DNA of 64,000 nucleotides. It comes from Thalassobacillus sp. CUG 92003. GTDB lineage: Bacteria; Bacillota; Bacilli; Bacillales; Halobacillaceae. The number at the start of each line of letters is the position of its first letter. Positions within the stretch are counted from its first letter, which is position 1. The stretch is from the NCBI RefSeq assembly GCF_013618635.1, contig NZ_JABLSJ010000016.1:1-64000 (forward strand). Reading direction: 5' to 3'. The translations under genes were made by a program, and so were the position numbers. Below, one piece after another: positions 8,828 to 18,606 of this stretch. The notes beneath the pieces were generated by a model. That model saw nothing but the letters and a program-made list of their open reading frames with translations. It was not told the DNA's origin and searched no databases.

Positions 8828-9433
8828 TTAAACCACCATCCCGATTAAATAAACACTCGTAAAAATGAAAATCCAAACGACATCAAGAAAGTGCCAATAC
8901 AGACTGATTATAAAGAATTTTCGGCTTGTCACAGTTGTCAATCCTCGCTGTGCCAGCTGAATTAACAGTAAGATCGCCCAGCCTATACCTACCGTGACGT
9001 GCAAGCCGTGCGTTCCGGCCAGGGTGAAAAAGCTGGACCAGAATGCACTCGCCTGTAATGTTGCCCCTTCGTGCGCGTAATGAAAAAACTCATATATTTC
9101 GAACCCAAGGAAACCGAGTCCGAGGATTAAGGTGATAATCAGCCAAGTGGCGAGACCTTTTACTGACCCATGACGCATTTCATGGACCGCGATTCCACAG
9201 GTGAAACTGCTTGTCAGCAATAAAAATGTCATGATTAACACGGTTTCCAGCTCAAACAGTTCAGCTGGTGCAGGGGAATCTGCCGTGCGTCCGAACAAAA
9301 CAGCGTAGGTAGCAAAGAGGGTCGAGAAAAGGACAATTTCTGCGCCTAGGAAGATCCAGAAACCGAGGATGCTCGATTGACCATGCTCGGTACGGTATTC
9401 CATCGGCCCTGATTGCAACTCGTGTGAACTCAT
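8828..9433 (-). CDS. qoxC: Cytochrome aa3 quinol oxidase subunit III
   Basis: 201 residues from ATG 9433, five membrane helices, the cytochrome c oxidase subunit III fold without metal centres. GFWIFLGAEIVLFSTLFATY and the final HFLDVVWIFIF segment are diagnostic. Upstream in-frame ATGs are not used: AAGGGGGT lies 7 nt before 9433, inside the end of qoxB. There is one base between the qoxB stop and this ATG. Confidence 0.94.
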   Translation of the reverse strand: MSSHELQSGPMEYRTEHGQSSILGFWIFLGAEIVLFSTLFATYAVLFGRTADSPAPAELFELETVLIMTFLLLTSSFTCGIAVHEMRHGSVKGLATWLIITLILGLGFLGFEIYEFFHYAHEGATLQASAFWSSFFTLAGTHGLHVTVGIGWAILLLIQLAQRGLTTVTSRKFFIISLYWHFLDVVWIFIFTSVYLIGMVV

Positions 9434-9434
9434 G

Positions 9435-11369
9435 TTATAACCCCCTTGCTGAGCGTTCAGTACGCTTGATTTCATCGACTTCAACATGGAAGCCATCATC
9501 ATAATCAAATGATCGAATTACCATCATGATAATGACACCAATCAGACTTGCTATGGCCAACCATATCCACTCAAACACGAGGAAGAAACTTGCCATGAAC
9601 ATAATCGCCATCATGATAATGGGCTGACCTGTATTGCTTGGCATATGAATCGGTTCAAGGTTCTTCTCGTCAAAGGTGGTTTCGCCTTTGCTTTTCATTT
9701 CCACATAAGCGTCATTACTTCTTATATGGGGAACTGTCGCAAAGTTATAGAACGGCACCGGCGTAGGAGTCGCCCATTCCAGCGTACGTCCATCCCAGGA
9801 ATCGCCTGTCGTTTCCCTTTTGCTGTAACGGAAACTGTAATACACGTTGTAAATAAAGATTGCAAAGCCTGCACCCATCAGGAACGCGCCACAGGTTGAA
9901 ATAATGTTCAGCGGCATCCATTCCAATACGATGGCGAAGGTCCGGCGCGGCATGCCGTCTAATCCAACAAAGTATTGCGGGAAAAAGCAGACATGGAAAC
10001 CAATTACAAAGAACCAGAAACTGAGTTTACCGATTTTCTCATTGAGCTTGTGCCCGAACATTTTCGGATACCAATACACAAGACCTGAGAAGCAGGCAAA
10101 CACCGTGCCGCTAATCAATACATAGTGAAAATGGGCAACTAAGAAATAGGAATTGTGAAACTGATAGTCCGCAGCAGCCATGCCGAGCATGACGCCGGTG
10201 ACACCGCCGATGACGAAGCTTGGGATAAAGGCCAGCGACCACATCATGGCGGTTGTCGCTTGAATTTTCGATTTATATAACGTTCCTAACCAGTTGAATA
10301 TTTTCACGCCGGTTGGAACTGCAATCAGCATCGTTGACACGGAGAATACCGAGTTCACAAATGCGCCTGCACCCATCGTGAAGAAGTGGTGCACCCAAAC
10401 GAGAAAGCTCAATCCGGCAATTAAAATCATCGACCAGACCATGGCCTTGTAACCGAAAAGCTGTTTCCGGGCAAAGGTGGCGATCACTTCAGAAAAGATG
10501 CCGAATGCAGGCAGGATGACAATGTACACTTCTGGGTGACCCCACATCCAAAACAGGTTTGCCCACATCATCGGCAGGCCTTCGCCTGTCAGGGTAAAGA
10601 ACTGCGCTCCAAAAATACGATCAATGGTCATTAGAGCAAGGGCCACAGTCAAAATCGGAAAAGCAAAAACGATGATGAATGATGTGACGAAAGTGGACCA
10701 TGTAAAAATAGGCATTTGGAACATTTTCATACCAGGGGCACGCATTTTAATGATCGTGACCATAAAGTTGATACCGGTCGCTAATGTGCCGATACCTGAG
10801 AGCTGGAGTCCCAACAAGTAAAAGTTTTGCCCGGGGCCAGGGCTCATTGCAGCACCGGCTAGCGGCGTGTAGCTTGTCCAACCTGCGTCTGGTGAACCGC
10901 CGATGACAAATGAAATATTAAATAACAATGCCCCGAATAAAAAGGACCAAAAACTCATTGCGTTCAAATAAGGAAACGCGACGTCGCGCGCCCCGATTTG
11001 GAGCGGAACCACAACGTTCATTAACCCGATCAGGAACGGCATGGCCATGAAAATGATCATCACGGTACCATGGGTCGTAAAAATTTCATTATAGTGCTGA
11101 GAATTTAGGAAATTCATATCCGGAAAAGCCAGCTGGGTTCTCATCATGAGAGCATCCACACCGCCCCGGAATAACATCGCAAGCGCACTTAATATATACA
11201 TGATTCCGATTTTTTTATGATCGACAGTCGTCAACCACTCCCGCCATAGCCATTTCCACTTTTTATAATACGTTAAGATGAACAGAATGGCAGCGGATAC
11301 GAGCACTATAGACACCATAGCGCCGTATATTAGTGGTTCACCTGTGACAAAAAACTCATCTAGTTGCAT
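9435..11369 (-). CDS. qoxB: Cytochrome aa3 quinol oxidase subunit I
   Basis: 644 residues, about 14-15 membrane helices. This is the catalytic proton-pumping subunit that reduces O2 at a haem-CuB centre. Visible ligands are His in TTHGTVMIF (low-spin haem), His and Tyr in WGHPEVYIVILP (CuB and cross-linked Tyr), VHHFFTMG (CuB) and HFHYVLISG (haem axial ligands). It is close in length to B. subtilis QoxB. It lies second in qoxABCD, 23 nt after qoxA. The start is ATG with GCAGGTGAG upstream. Confidence 0.96.
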   Translation of the reverse strand: MQLDEFFVTGEPLIYGAMVSIVLVSAAILFILTYYKKWKWLWREWLTTVDHKKIGIMYILSALAMLFRGGVDALMMRTQLAFPDMNFLNSQHYNEIFTTHGTVMIIFMAMPFLIGLMNVVVPLQIGARDVAFPYLNAMSFWSFLFGALLFNISFVIGGSPDAGWTSYTPLAGAAMSPGPGQNFYLLGLQLSGIGTLATGINFMVTIIKMRAPGMKMFQMPIFTWSTFVTSFIIVFAFPILTVALALMTIDRIFGAQFFTLTGEGLPMMWANLFWMWGHPEVYIVILPAFGIFSEVIATFARKQLFGYKAMVWSMILIAGLSFLVWVHHFFTMGAGAFVNSVFSVSTMLIAVPTGVKIFNWLGTLYKSKIQATTAMMWSLAFIPSFVIGGVTGVMLGMAAADYQFHNSYFLVAHFHYVLISGTVFACFSGLVYWYPKMFGHKLNEKIGKLSFWFFVIGFHVCFFPQYFVGLDGMPRRTFAIVLEWMPLNIISTCGAFLMGAGFAIFIYNVYYSFRYSKRETTGDSWDGRTLEWATPTPVPFYNFATVPHIRSNDAYVEMKSKGETTFDEKNLEPIHMPSNTGQPIIMMAIMFMASFFLVFEWIWLAIASLIGVIIMMVIRSFDYDDGFHVEVDEIKRTERSARGL

Positions 11370-11392
11370 CGTTGCTCACCTGCTTTCTGGAA

Positions 11393-12331
11393 CTACTCAT
11401 CTTGATCCTCTTCACTTGGACCGTTTTTTAAATGCAATAACTCACCGTAAGCATCGCGGTGACGTTCAATCGCATAGTCACGCCCAGCGTTTGACCCGTG
11501 GTCCACCCATTCAAGGTGCGTTGAGGAGAATTCCGCTTCTTCAGTCAATCCCGGCTCCAACAATGTCGTGTATTGGTCTTCTGTCAACTCTGGCGCCTGA
11601 CTTTGTGTCTCCTCGACCCACTCTGAGAATGCTTCCTCACTCTCGGCATGAACATCGAACGTCTGCTTGGCAAAGCCTTCACCATTGAAGTTGGCGTTCC
11701 GACCGTCGTAAACACCCTCTTCATCGGCTTCGAGATAGAGCGTATTTTCCATTCCGGCCATGTTGTACTTTTGCCCGCCTAGCGCCGGAATCCAAAGGGC
11801 TGCCATAGAATCCGCAGAGGATAGCTTGAACTCAATCGGACGATCTGTCGGGATGTGCAAGTAATTCACAGACTCAATCCCTTGTTCCGGATAACTGAAA
11901 AACCACTTCCAGTCAGCAGCCGTGGCATACACGACAAGCGGCTCTTTTTCTTCTGCCGATTCCGGCGGTTTTTCCAAATCGAACAAGGTCTCGACCGTTG
12001 GGATGGATAATGCAACAACAATAATAAATGGAATGACCGTCCAGACGATCTCAATTTTTGTATTGCCGTGCATTTCAGGGTCATAATCCTGATCGCCCCG
12101 CTCCGGACGATCACGGAATTTCACTATCATATAAGCGAATAAACCGAAGACAACGACCACAATTACGAGCATAAACACGAGGGAATACATGATGAGGTCT
12201 TTTTGACTTTGTCCGACTGGCCCCTTCGGATCAAGTACTGTCAAGTCTCCACAGCCAGTTAAAAACAGGACAAAACTGAGGGACAACAGAGTGAGCCATC
12301 GTTTCACCTGATGTGTTCTTCTATGTTTCAC
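11393..12331 (-). CDS. qoxA: Cytochrome aa3 quinol oxidase subunit II, lipoprotein
   Basis: About 312 residues. The lipoprotein signal ends in LTGC, followed by two membrane helices and an outward-facing cupredoxin domain. The CuA Cys ligands of cytochrome c oxidases are absent, which marks a quinol rather than cytochrome c oxidase. GTG 12331 is preferred: AAGGAG lies 11 nt upstream, whereas it overlaps the more distal GTG at 12343. First gene of qoxABCD; the promoter is in 12332-12540 but I could not fix its elements. Confidence 0.93.
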   Translation of the reverse strand: MKHRRTHQVKRWLTLLSLSFVLFLTGCGDLTVLDPKGPVGQSQKDLIMYSLVFMLVIVVVVFGLFAYMIVKFRDRPERGDQDYDPEMHGNTKIEIVWTVIPFIIVVALSIPTVETLFDLEKPPESAEEKEPLVVYATAADWKWFFSYPEQGIESVNYLHIPTDRPIEFKLSSADSMAALWIPALGGQKYNMAGMENTLYLEADEEGVYDGRNANFNGEGFAKQTFDVHAESEEAFSEWVEETQSQAPELTEDQYTTLLEPGLTEEAEFSSTHLEWVDHGSNAGRDYAIERHRDAYGELLHLKNGPSEEDQDE

Positions 12332-12343
12332 TTGGCCATTCAC

Positions 12344-12866
12344 TCCTTTTTGCTAAATTTTTTTATATATAATTGCTTTGAGTTTACTTTTACGAAATCA
12401 CTGATACCAGTATATCAAAGTCATTCAACCTCACCACCCTCACAACAAAAATGTCATATAACAATCACCATTTATATAAAAAATCGCCACAAAATCTTCA
12501 CACATCCGTCACATTTTTTCGCCTAATTTCGCGTACCTGGTACAAAAAGCGATATTTCAAATGAGCCGGGTGTGTCGTATTTGGGCATAAGAAGAGCGCT
12601 CCACGGTGTGGGGCGCTCGGATTGATGTTCGCTTTATTTTAGTTGTAAAGATGTTGTTAACGGACCCTGGCTGATAAATGAGTAGCGTCAGCTGATATAT
12701 GCAGATTTAGGCTGATATTATGCTGTTAGACCGATATTTCCAGTTTGCGACTGATAAAAAGGGCAAATTGACCGATATAATCGGACTCGGACTGAAATAT
12801 CTCACATTAGACCGAAATACTCAGCTAAAAGACTGATATGTCCTAGCCCACTCTCACAAACATAGG
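12344..12866. other. Intergenic region: qox upstream DNA, hairpin and repeat tract
   Basis: No gene is supported. The part next to qoxA is AT-rich and should hold its promoter. At 12594-12618 an 11-bp hairpin (GAGCGCTCCAC with GTGGGGCGCTC, one wobble pair) is followed by a loose T-rich stretch. From 12661 to 12848 there is a degenerate tandem repeat, listed separately. Confidence 0.6.
12661..12848. repeat. Degenerate 20-21 bp tandem repeat, core GRCYGATAT
   Basis: About nine units share a core such as GGCTGATAT, GACCGATAT or GACTGATAT, separated by variable 11-12 nt. Successive unit lengths are about 22, 20, 20, 20, 21, 20, 20 and 21. The core falls on the same face of the helix every two turns. 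No open frame or hairpin explains it. It lies between qoxA and the 3' end of the cupin gene. Confidence 0.75.
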
Positions 12867-13355
12867 TCATTTCCGTTCATAGGCCATTTTCATGATGATG
12901 TCCTTATGCTGGGGGTATTGTTCCAGCAGCTCTGCTTGTGAAAACAGTTCGAAATCTTCAAAGTCAAAACCGGGTGATACCATACAGCCCACCAGGGAAT
13001 AGTCCTCCTGCGCAGGCACGGACGACCCAAAAATAGTGTGCTTTGGCACGACAAACTGCGGTACTTCACCATTTTCAATATGTAATCCCAGGGTTATTTC
13101 CTCGTACTTTCCTTCCGGTGTAATCATATGGATTTTTAAAGAGCTTCCGGCATGGAAGTACCAGAGTTCGTCAGATTGTAACCGGTGGAAGTGAGAGATG
13201 TCCTCTGAACGAAGTAGAAAATAAATGCTCGTATACAATTTCCGTTCCCGGTTTTCCTGCGCTGTCCAACGACCAGATTCATAAGTCGGCCTATAAAAGC
13301 CACCTTCCGGATGCTCTGACAAGTTAAGCCGGTCGATCCAGTATTCAGCACTCAT
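12867..13355 (-). CDS. DUF985 cupin-fold protein
   Basis: 162 residues from ATG 13355, which TAGGAGGAG precedes at 7 nt. The ATG-proximal extension to 13385 lacks a site. HPEGGFYRPTY, the ISHFHRLQSDELWYFHAG core and SPGFDFEDFEL define the DUF985 RmlC-like cupin family. These single-domain beta-barrels resemble sugar epimerases, but the substrate is unknown. It is a monocistronic unit upstream of a repeat tract. Confidence 0.9.
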   Translation of the reverse strand: MSAEYWIDRLNLSEHPEGGFYRPTYESGRWTAQENRERKLYTSIYFLLRSEDISHFHRLQSDELWYFHAGSSLKIHMITPEGKYEEITLGLHIENGEVPQFVVPKHTIFGSSVPAQEDYSLVGCMVSPGFDFEDFELFSQAELLEQYPQHKDIIMKMAYERK

Positions 13356-13429
13356 ACGGTCTCCTCCTATTATATGTCCTAACACTTATATCCTAACATA
13401 GTCAGAAAACCGTCTGCCTTTTGTCACAT

Positions 13430-14917
13430 TCAGGATGCTGCACCTGTTTTCTTTCTAAATCTATTCAATAAAGGAAGGATTAATGCAAGGAGGGCTAATC
13501 CTAACAATGTTGCACTGATTGGACGCGTAAAGAAAATACTCAGATCCCCATTTGCCATTTGCAATCCTCTTCGAAATTCCTCTTCGGCAATCGGGCCCAA
13601 TACGACACCAAGAATAACAGCTGCTAAAGGAAACTTCATTTTATCCAAGTAAAATCCTAATACCCCGAACAAGAGCATGATCCAGATATCGAAGACAGAA
13701 TTTCGAACCGCATACGTCCCGATGATACAAAAAATAACGATTGCCGGGCCTAACACTGAATAAGGAACTTTCATTATTTTGGAGAAGGCCATAATGAAAG
13801 GCTTGGAAAATAAAATTATTAAAACATTGACGAATAGCAAAGAGAGAAATATCGTGTAAACTAAGTCTGGCGAATCACTCATGAGCATCGGGCCAGGCTG
13901 CAGTCCGTGGAGGACAAATGCTCCTAAAATAACGGCGGTTGTTGCGCTTCCCGGGATCCCAAGTGAAAGTAACGGGACCATGGCTCCCATAGCTCCTGCA
14001 TTGTTGGCAGACTCAGGGGCTGCAATGCCTTCCGGTACGCCTGTGCCAAATTCTTTTGGATTTTTGGACCATCTCGTCGCTTCACTATAACTGACCATCG
14101 CCGCCGTTGTTGCGCCTACGCCAGGTAAAATTCCTATAGCTACACCTAATAAAGAAGATCTTCCTATTGTTACTCTTATCCGCTTGAATATCTCTCTATC
14201 AAATATCTTCGTTTTAATCTTGTCCATTTTCTGTTGGATGGTATGGTCCTCTTTGCTTTTCCTAAGGACCTCTGATATCGCAAACAGCCCGATCAACACT
14301 GGAATGAGGTCTATTCCGCCGATTAACTCGAGCCTCCCAAAAGTGAAGCGCTCCACCCCTGTTAAAGGGTCCATTCCAAAAGTCGCTACGAATAATCCCA
14401 GACCTACGCCAATGAATCCTTTTATTAAATCCCCGCCACTTAGCGAGACGACCACGGTCAGCCCTAATACGGCCAAGGCAAAATATTCAGGGGATGAAAA
14501 TTTCAACGCAAATGCAGCAAGTAACGGCGTAAGAAAGATTAAAAAGAGCGTTCCGATAATCCCGCCCGTTGCCGAACTTAATATTCCAATCCCTAAAGCC
14601 TGACCAGGTTTGCCTTTCTGGGCCATCGGATATCCATCTAAAACAGTGGCCACGGCTTCAGGCGTCCCCGGCGTCCGGAACAGGATCGCGCTGATTAATC
14701 CAGAGAAGACAGATGAGGCATAAATTGTGGTTAGCAAGATAAACGCAGATATTGTGTCTAAACCATAAGAGACAGGCAATAATATGATTACTAACATGGT
14801 TCCGCTGATGCCTGGTAACGCACCACCCAACAAGCCAATCATCATGGCAACCAATAAAATCAATAAATGAATTGGCTGCAGGAGGTTGTCCAACCCTAAT
14901 AGGATCCCTTCTATCAT
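13430..14917 (-). CDS. tctA: Tripartite tricarboxylate transporter, large permease TctA
   Basis: About 495 residues with some 11-12 membrane helices. GALPGISGTM near the N-terminus and GILPGVGATTAAMVSY in the middle are the two signature loops of TctA. It forms the membrane channel that takes up a carboxylate delivered by the binding protein TctC. ATG 14917 has AGGAGG 9 nt upstream and is preferred to GTG 14920. It is the last gene of the operon that starts with the DeoR regulator, so the likely substrate is the four-carbon sugar acid metabolised by its neighbours. Confidence 0.93.
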   Translation of the reverse strand: MIEGILLGLDNLLQPIHLLILLVAMMIGLLGGALPGISGTMLVIILLPVSYGLDTISAFILLTTIYASSVFSGLISAILFRTPGTPEAVATVLDGYPMAQKGKPGQALGIGILSSATGGIIGTLFLIFLTPLLAAFALKFSSPEYFALAVLGLTVVVSLSGGDLIKGFIGVGLGLFVATFGMDPLTGVERFTFGRLELIGGIDLIPVLIGLFAISEVLRKSKEDHTIQQKMDKIKTKIFDREIFKRIRVTIGRSSLLGVAIGILPGVGATTAAMVSYSEATRWSKNPKEFGTGVPEGIAAPESANNAGAMGAMVPLLSLGIPGSATTAVILGAFVLHGLQPGPMLMSDSPDLVYTIFLSLLFVNVLIILFSKPFIMAFSKIMKVPYSVLGPAIVIFCIIGTYAVRNSVFDIWIMLLFGVLGFYLDKMKFPLAAVILGVVLGPIAEEEFRRGLQMANGDLSIFFTRPISATLLGLALLALILPLLNRFRKKTGAAS

Positions 14918-14943
14918 CACTCATTTCCTCCTTTCTGAATCTA

Positions 14944-15465
14944 TTAATAAACAAATAAACTTAGAGCACGGAACACACCTGTTCCTCTGGGAAACGGAAT
15001 GCCGAGCAAATAAATAAACAACACCAGAAATCCCGCGCTTCCAGCAACTGTCATCGTAACCAGATGAGAAATCCTCCTTATGCCTAAAAACCACGCCAGG
15101 AAGACAAATAGTAAAGGCGTCACAATTAGAAACCCGACGATCGGCAATAAAAACACATAAGCAGCTATGGCCGCTAAAATAAACCAGTGACTATGGTCCA
15201 TTCCTTCCTTTTCTTTCGCATTTACGTCCAATTCAGGATCTTGTCCAGTAGATTCCTCCGATACGTTTGTGCCTCTTTTCACCTCTAAAAAAGTCTTAAT
15301 GAATAACATGATCCCCATGATCAGCATGAATGTTAAAACTATTATCGGCCATTCTGCCGGTCCTACAGGAGTTGATGAATTCGTTTCGGGCATTCTCAAG
15401 GCAACGACTAAGAAAAATAGTGAAAACAAGATCGTCATGATGGCCAAGGTGAAGTTCGCTTTCAT
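14944..15465 (-). CDS. tctB: Tripartite tricarboxylate transporter, small permease TctB
   Basis: 173 residues, four membrane helices with a polar linker of about 40 residues after the second; the DUF1468/TctB family. It pairs with TctA in the membrane. Gene order C-B-A and spacing of 26 nt to tctA are usual. The start ATG follows CAGGGGGC. Confidence 0.88.
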   Translation of the reverse strand: MKANFTLAIMTILFSLFFLVVALRMPETNSSTPVGPAEWPIIVLTFMLIMGIMLFIKTFLEVKRGTNVSEESTGQDPELDVNAKEKEGMDHSHWFILAAIAAYVFLLPIVGFLIVTPLLFVFLAWFLGIRRISHLVTMTVAGSAGFLVLFIYLLGIPFPRGTGVFRALSLFVY

Positions 15466-15482
15466 AATCTAAGCCCCCTGTT

Positions 15483-15506
15483 GAAGAGGAGGGGGCCCTC
15501 CTCTTC
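15483..15506. other. Hairpin between tctC and tctB
   Basis: GAAGAGGAGGG (15483-15493) pairs perfectly with CCCTCCTCTTC (15496-15506). A T-run follows only in the plus direction, which has no gene upstream. In the operon direction it is a terminator-like hairpin without U-tail. Such hairpins after the binding-protein gene often protect its mRNA 3' end so that more of it is made than of the permease. Confidence 0.55.
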
Positions 15507-15523
15507 TTTTTTGCATGTCCCTA

Positions 15524-16513
15524 TTATTTAATGTCTTCAACGATTTTTTCATATTTTTCGATATCCTGTTTAAGTTTCTCGGTAAATTCTTCAGATCCCA
15601 TCCAGCCATCACGTAAATCTAAGTAAGCATCAGCAGCATATTTTTGATATTTTTCTGTTTCCATCGCTTTTTTAGCTTCTTCCTCTAACAAATCAACAAT
15701 TTCCTGAGGTGCATCAGCATGGATCATCAGATAACGTTCAACACCATCCGTCAGGTCCCAGCCGTTTTCAATTGTGGTCGGAACATCCGGGAAATCGTCG
15801 AGCCGTTCTTCAGCGAAAAATACGAGGGGTTGAAATTCGCCTTCCTCGATATAGGAAGCAGTCGGGCCTACTTCTTCCAAAATGACATCAATATGACCGC
15901 CAAGCAGGTCGGAATGCATTTGACCGGCCCCTTCCATAGGCACATAATTCATTTCGGCTCCTGTTTCTTTAATAAAACGACGTGCTGTAATTTCATCAAT
16001 TCCCATCGTCCCTACGGCTCCGAGACGAACTTCTCCAGGGTTCTCCTTAGCGTAAGAAACCAATTCGTCGATGCTTTCAAACGAACCGTTCTTCACTTGC
16101 AAGGCGTACGTATCACTTTGAACGCGGGCAATAGGTTTCACTTCATCAAGGCCATATTCATTTGTGCCTGCTGCCGTCGTTACAGCATAAGCTGAATCCC
16201 CAACCAACGTGTAACCATCTGATTTTTCCTGCATGGCTGTCTGCATGGCGATAACACCAGATCCGCCTTCTTTATTGATGATATTAAAATCAGCATCCAT
16301 ACTGTCGGCCATAATGTCTGTAATCGTCCGGACGAATGTATCCGTACCCCCGCCAGGTCCATGGCCCACATACACTTGTATTTCTTGATCAGGGTAAGAC
16401 TCCGCATCTCCATTTGCACTGCCACCTGCACTGTTTGCACATGCACTCGTCACTAAAAGCACTAACGTTGCCACCACCATCAGGAATGAACGCGTTTTCA
16501 ATTTTGCTGTCAT
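15524..16513 (-). CDS. tctC: TctC solute-binding lipoprotein
   Basis: 329 residues. The signal peptide ends at the lipobox TSAC, so the protein is anchored outside the cell. The TctC/Bug fold is shown by the start PDQEIQVYVGHGPGGGTDTFVR and the loop KEGGSGVIAMQTAMQ. It captures the carboxylate and passes it to TctAB. It lies first of the transporter genes, just after two PdxA2-type genes. The substrate is inferred as a threonate/erythronate-like acid. Confidence 0.92.
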   Translation of the reverse strand: MTAKLKTRSFLMVVATLVLLVTSACANSAGGSANGDAESYPDQEIQVYVGHGPGGGTDTFVRTITDIMADSMDADFNIINKEGGSGVIAMQTAMQEKSDGYTLVGDSAYAVTTAAGTNEYGLDEVKPIARVQSDTYALQVKNGSFESIDELVSYAKENPGEVRLGAVGTMGIDEITARRFIKETGAEMNYVPMEGAGQMHSDLLGGHIDVILEEVGPTASYIEEGEFQPLVFFAEERLDDFPDVPTTIENGWDLTDGVERYLMIHADAPQEIVDLLEEEAKKAMETEKYQKYAADAYLDLRDGWMGSEEFTEKLKQDIEKYEKIVEDIK

Positions 16514-16535
16514 TTAAGTTTCCCCTCTCTAAATT

Positions 16536-17567
16536 TTATTGATCAAGCTGAGTTTGATACGCTTTCCTATTTGAACTCATTTGAACCACCATTTTCACCG
16601 CTTCTTTTGTTGCTCCCGGATCCGCAATTCCTTTTCCGGCGATATCGAATGCTGTGCCATGCGCAGGCGTCGTCAGTGTAACCGGCAAACCTCCACTCAT
16701 CGTTACTCCTTTATTAAAACCTAATAATTTCATCCCTGTTTGGGCTTGGTCATGATACATCGCGAGCAAACAATCAAATGGATCTTTGCTCAACCGTAAA
16801 AATAGCGTGTCCGCCGGATAAGGGCCGGTGACATTTATCCCTGCCTCTTTCATTTCATTTATGGCTGGAATAATCGAATCGATCTCCTCATTCCCAAGCA
16901 TTCCTCCCTCGCCGGCATGGGGGTTCAAGGCTGCTACTACAATCTTCGGGGCGTTGTAACCGGCTGTCGTTAATGTATCATGGGCAAAACGGATTCGTTC
17001 CATCACTTTCTCTTTTGAGATGTTATCGCTTACATTTTTTAGTGGAATATGGGAGGTTACCCGCGTCACCCAAAGGTCTTCCATCACATTAATTTCGCTG
17101 AACCCTTCCTTGCAGTCTAGTAAATCGGCGAAAAAATGAAGTTCATCCTGAAAATGATGGCCGCCGCGATGGAGAGCTTCCTTATTCAAGGGAGCGTACA
17201 TGACCCCTTCAATGTGCTTGTCCTTTGCTAGTTGTAAAACATACTGCAGCGTTTCACCGGTCACCTTCCCTGACTCATTTGAAAGCTTGCCAAGTTCATA
17301 GTTTTCCGGGTTCATGTTTTGTAAGTCGATCAAATGGATCGTGCCCGCTTCTCTTCCAATTTCCTCCACCCGGTCTATCTCTTTCACATCTAACGTCAAG
17401 TTTGCTAAAGCTTGAGCTTGCAGGAGAACGCGTTTGTCTCCTACAAGCACCCAAGAAGCCAACGTTCGGGTATTTTCGTCTTGAAAAGCTTTAACGACCA
17501 GCTCGGGCCCAATACCGGTAGCATCACCCAATGTCAGGCCTATAACAGGTGTGTCTGGATTCTTCAT
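16536..17567 (-). CDS. PdxA-family dehydrogenase, probable threonate-4-phosphate dehydrogenase (1)
   Basis: 343 residues. The PdxA fold is shown by GLTLGDATGIGPELVVKA at the start, NPHAGEGGMLG and the metal-site region MYHDQAQTGMKL, and [11 protein letters not shown]. PdxA2 enzymes oxidise and decarboxylate four-carbon sugar-acid phosphates to dihydroxyacetone phosphate and CO2. The sugar-acid kinase and uptake genes alongside favour that role over pyridoxine synthesis. A second PdxA copy lies directly upstream, so the pair may divide substrates or form a heteromer. Confidence 0.85.
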   Translation of the reverse strand: MKNPDTPVIGLTLGDATGIGPELVVKAFQDENTRTLASWVLVGDKRVLLQAQALANLTLDVKEIDRVEEIGREAGTIHLIDLQNMNPENYELGKLSNESGKVTGETLQYVLQLAKDKHIEGVMYAPLNKEALHRGGHHFQDELHFFADLLDCKEGFSEINVMEDLWVTRVTSHIPLKNVSDNISKEKVMERIRFAHDTLTTAGYNAPKIVVAALNPHAGEGGMLGNEEIDSIIPAINEMKEAGINVTGPYPADTLFLRLSKDPFDCLLAMYHDQAQTGMKLLGFNKGVTMSGGLPVTLTTPAHGTAFDIAGKGIADPGATKEAVKMVVQMSSNRKAYQTQLDQ

Positions 17568-17595
17568 GAAAGAACCTCCCTTTCATCTCACGTTT

Positions 17596-18606
17596 TTAAC
17601 TTTGACTCACTTGGAAAAAAGACTGACTATATTTGGCTGCTAACTTAATACATTCTTCCATACTTACACTGCTTGCGATGCCTTGACCTGCTATATCAAA
17701 TGCTGTGCCGTGGTCGACAGATGTTCTTAAGAACGGCAGTCCATTTGTAATGGAGATCGTGCGTTCAAAGTCTGTCATTTTTGAAGCTATGTGGCCCTGA
17801 TCGTGGTAAAGCGAAAGGACGGCTGCATACCGACCATTCAAGGCATGATGGAAGACCGAATCAGCGGGAACAGGTCCTACCGCTTTGATGCCTTCCTGCA
17901 CAGCTGCTTCAATGCCTGGGTTGATTTCTTCTATCTCTTCATGACCGAACAGTCCACTTTCTCCTGCATGCGGATTCAATGCTGCAACCGCAATCGTACG
18001 ATCTTCTACACCTAATCGCTGCAGTGCTTCATCACAACGGTGCAAGTAATTTCGAACACGTTCCTTGGTCATTTGATTAATAGCATCCTTTAAGGATAAG
18101 TGTCTGGTTAAGAAGAAAATGCGCATATCTCTAACCTCAAACATCGTCAAAGGATCTTTGGAATCTGCTAAGGCTTCAAGCATTTCCGTGTGACCGATAA
18201 AGGGCACCTCACCGGCTTTCAAGGATTCTTTGTTGATTGGCGTGGTCGCCAAAGCTGAGACCTTCCCATCCAGTGCGAGCTCCACAGCCAATTTGATATA
18301 GTCATAGGCGGCTTTCCCGCACGTGGCGGATACTTCACCAATGGTCAACGTAGATGCATCAATATTATCTAACGAAATAACATCAATGGTTCCGTGTTCA
18401 AATTTTGCTTCACTAACGGAAGTAATCGCATTAATATCCACCTGGACATCTGAAAAAGCTTTGGCATTGGACAGCACAGCTGCATTGCCAATCACGAGCG
18501 GGTTACAAGCATCATAGATATCTTTTTTTTCTAATGCTTTCACTGTTATTTCCGGGCCAATTCCCGCAGGATCACCCATCGGTATAGCTATAATGTTATT
18601 AGTCAA
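17596..18606 (-). CDS. PdxA-family dehydrogenase, probable threonate-4-phosphate dehydrogenase (2)
   Basis: 336 residues, homologous to the gene at 16536-17567: [40 protein letters not shown] and [11 protein letters not shown]. All PdxA motifs including the metal-binding histidines appear intact, so neither copy looks degenerate. It starts 8 bases inside the end of the kinase gene, suggesting coupled translation and the kinase product as its substrate. Confidence 0.85.
   Translation of the reverse strand: MTNNIIAIPMGDPAGIGPEITVKALEKKDIYDACNPLVIGNAAVLSNAKAFSDVQVDINAITSVSEAKFEHGTIDVISLDNIDASTLTIGEVSATCGKAAYDYIKLAVELALDGKVSALATTPINKESLKAGEVPFIGHTEMLEALADSKDPLTMFEVRDMRIFFLTRHLSLKDAINQMTKERVRNYLHRCDEALQRLGVEDRTIAVAALNPHAGESGLFGHEEIEEINPGIEAAVQEGIKAVGPVPADSVFHHALNGRYAAVLSLYHDQGHIASKMTDFERTISITNGLPFLRTSVDHGTAFDIAGQGIASSVSMEECIKLAAKYSQSFFQVSQS

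Noticed and set aside
9434-9508. N-terminal extension of QoxC
   Set aside because: It lies wholly within qoxB; AAGGGGGT sits before ATG 9433, and homology starts there.
12661-12848. CRISPR-like or coding repeat
   Set aside because: Unit length of 20-21 bp, degenerate cores and no open frame.
15483-15510. Intrinsic terminator for a plus-strand gene
   Set aside because: The T-run is on the plus side but no plus-strand gene lies upstream; the hairpin fits better as a 3' stabiliser of the tctC message.
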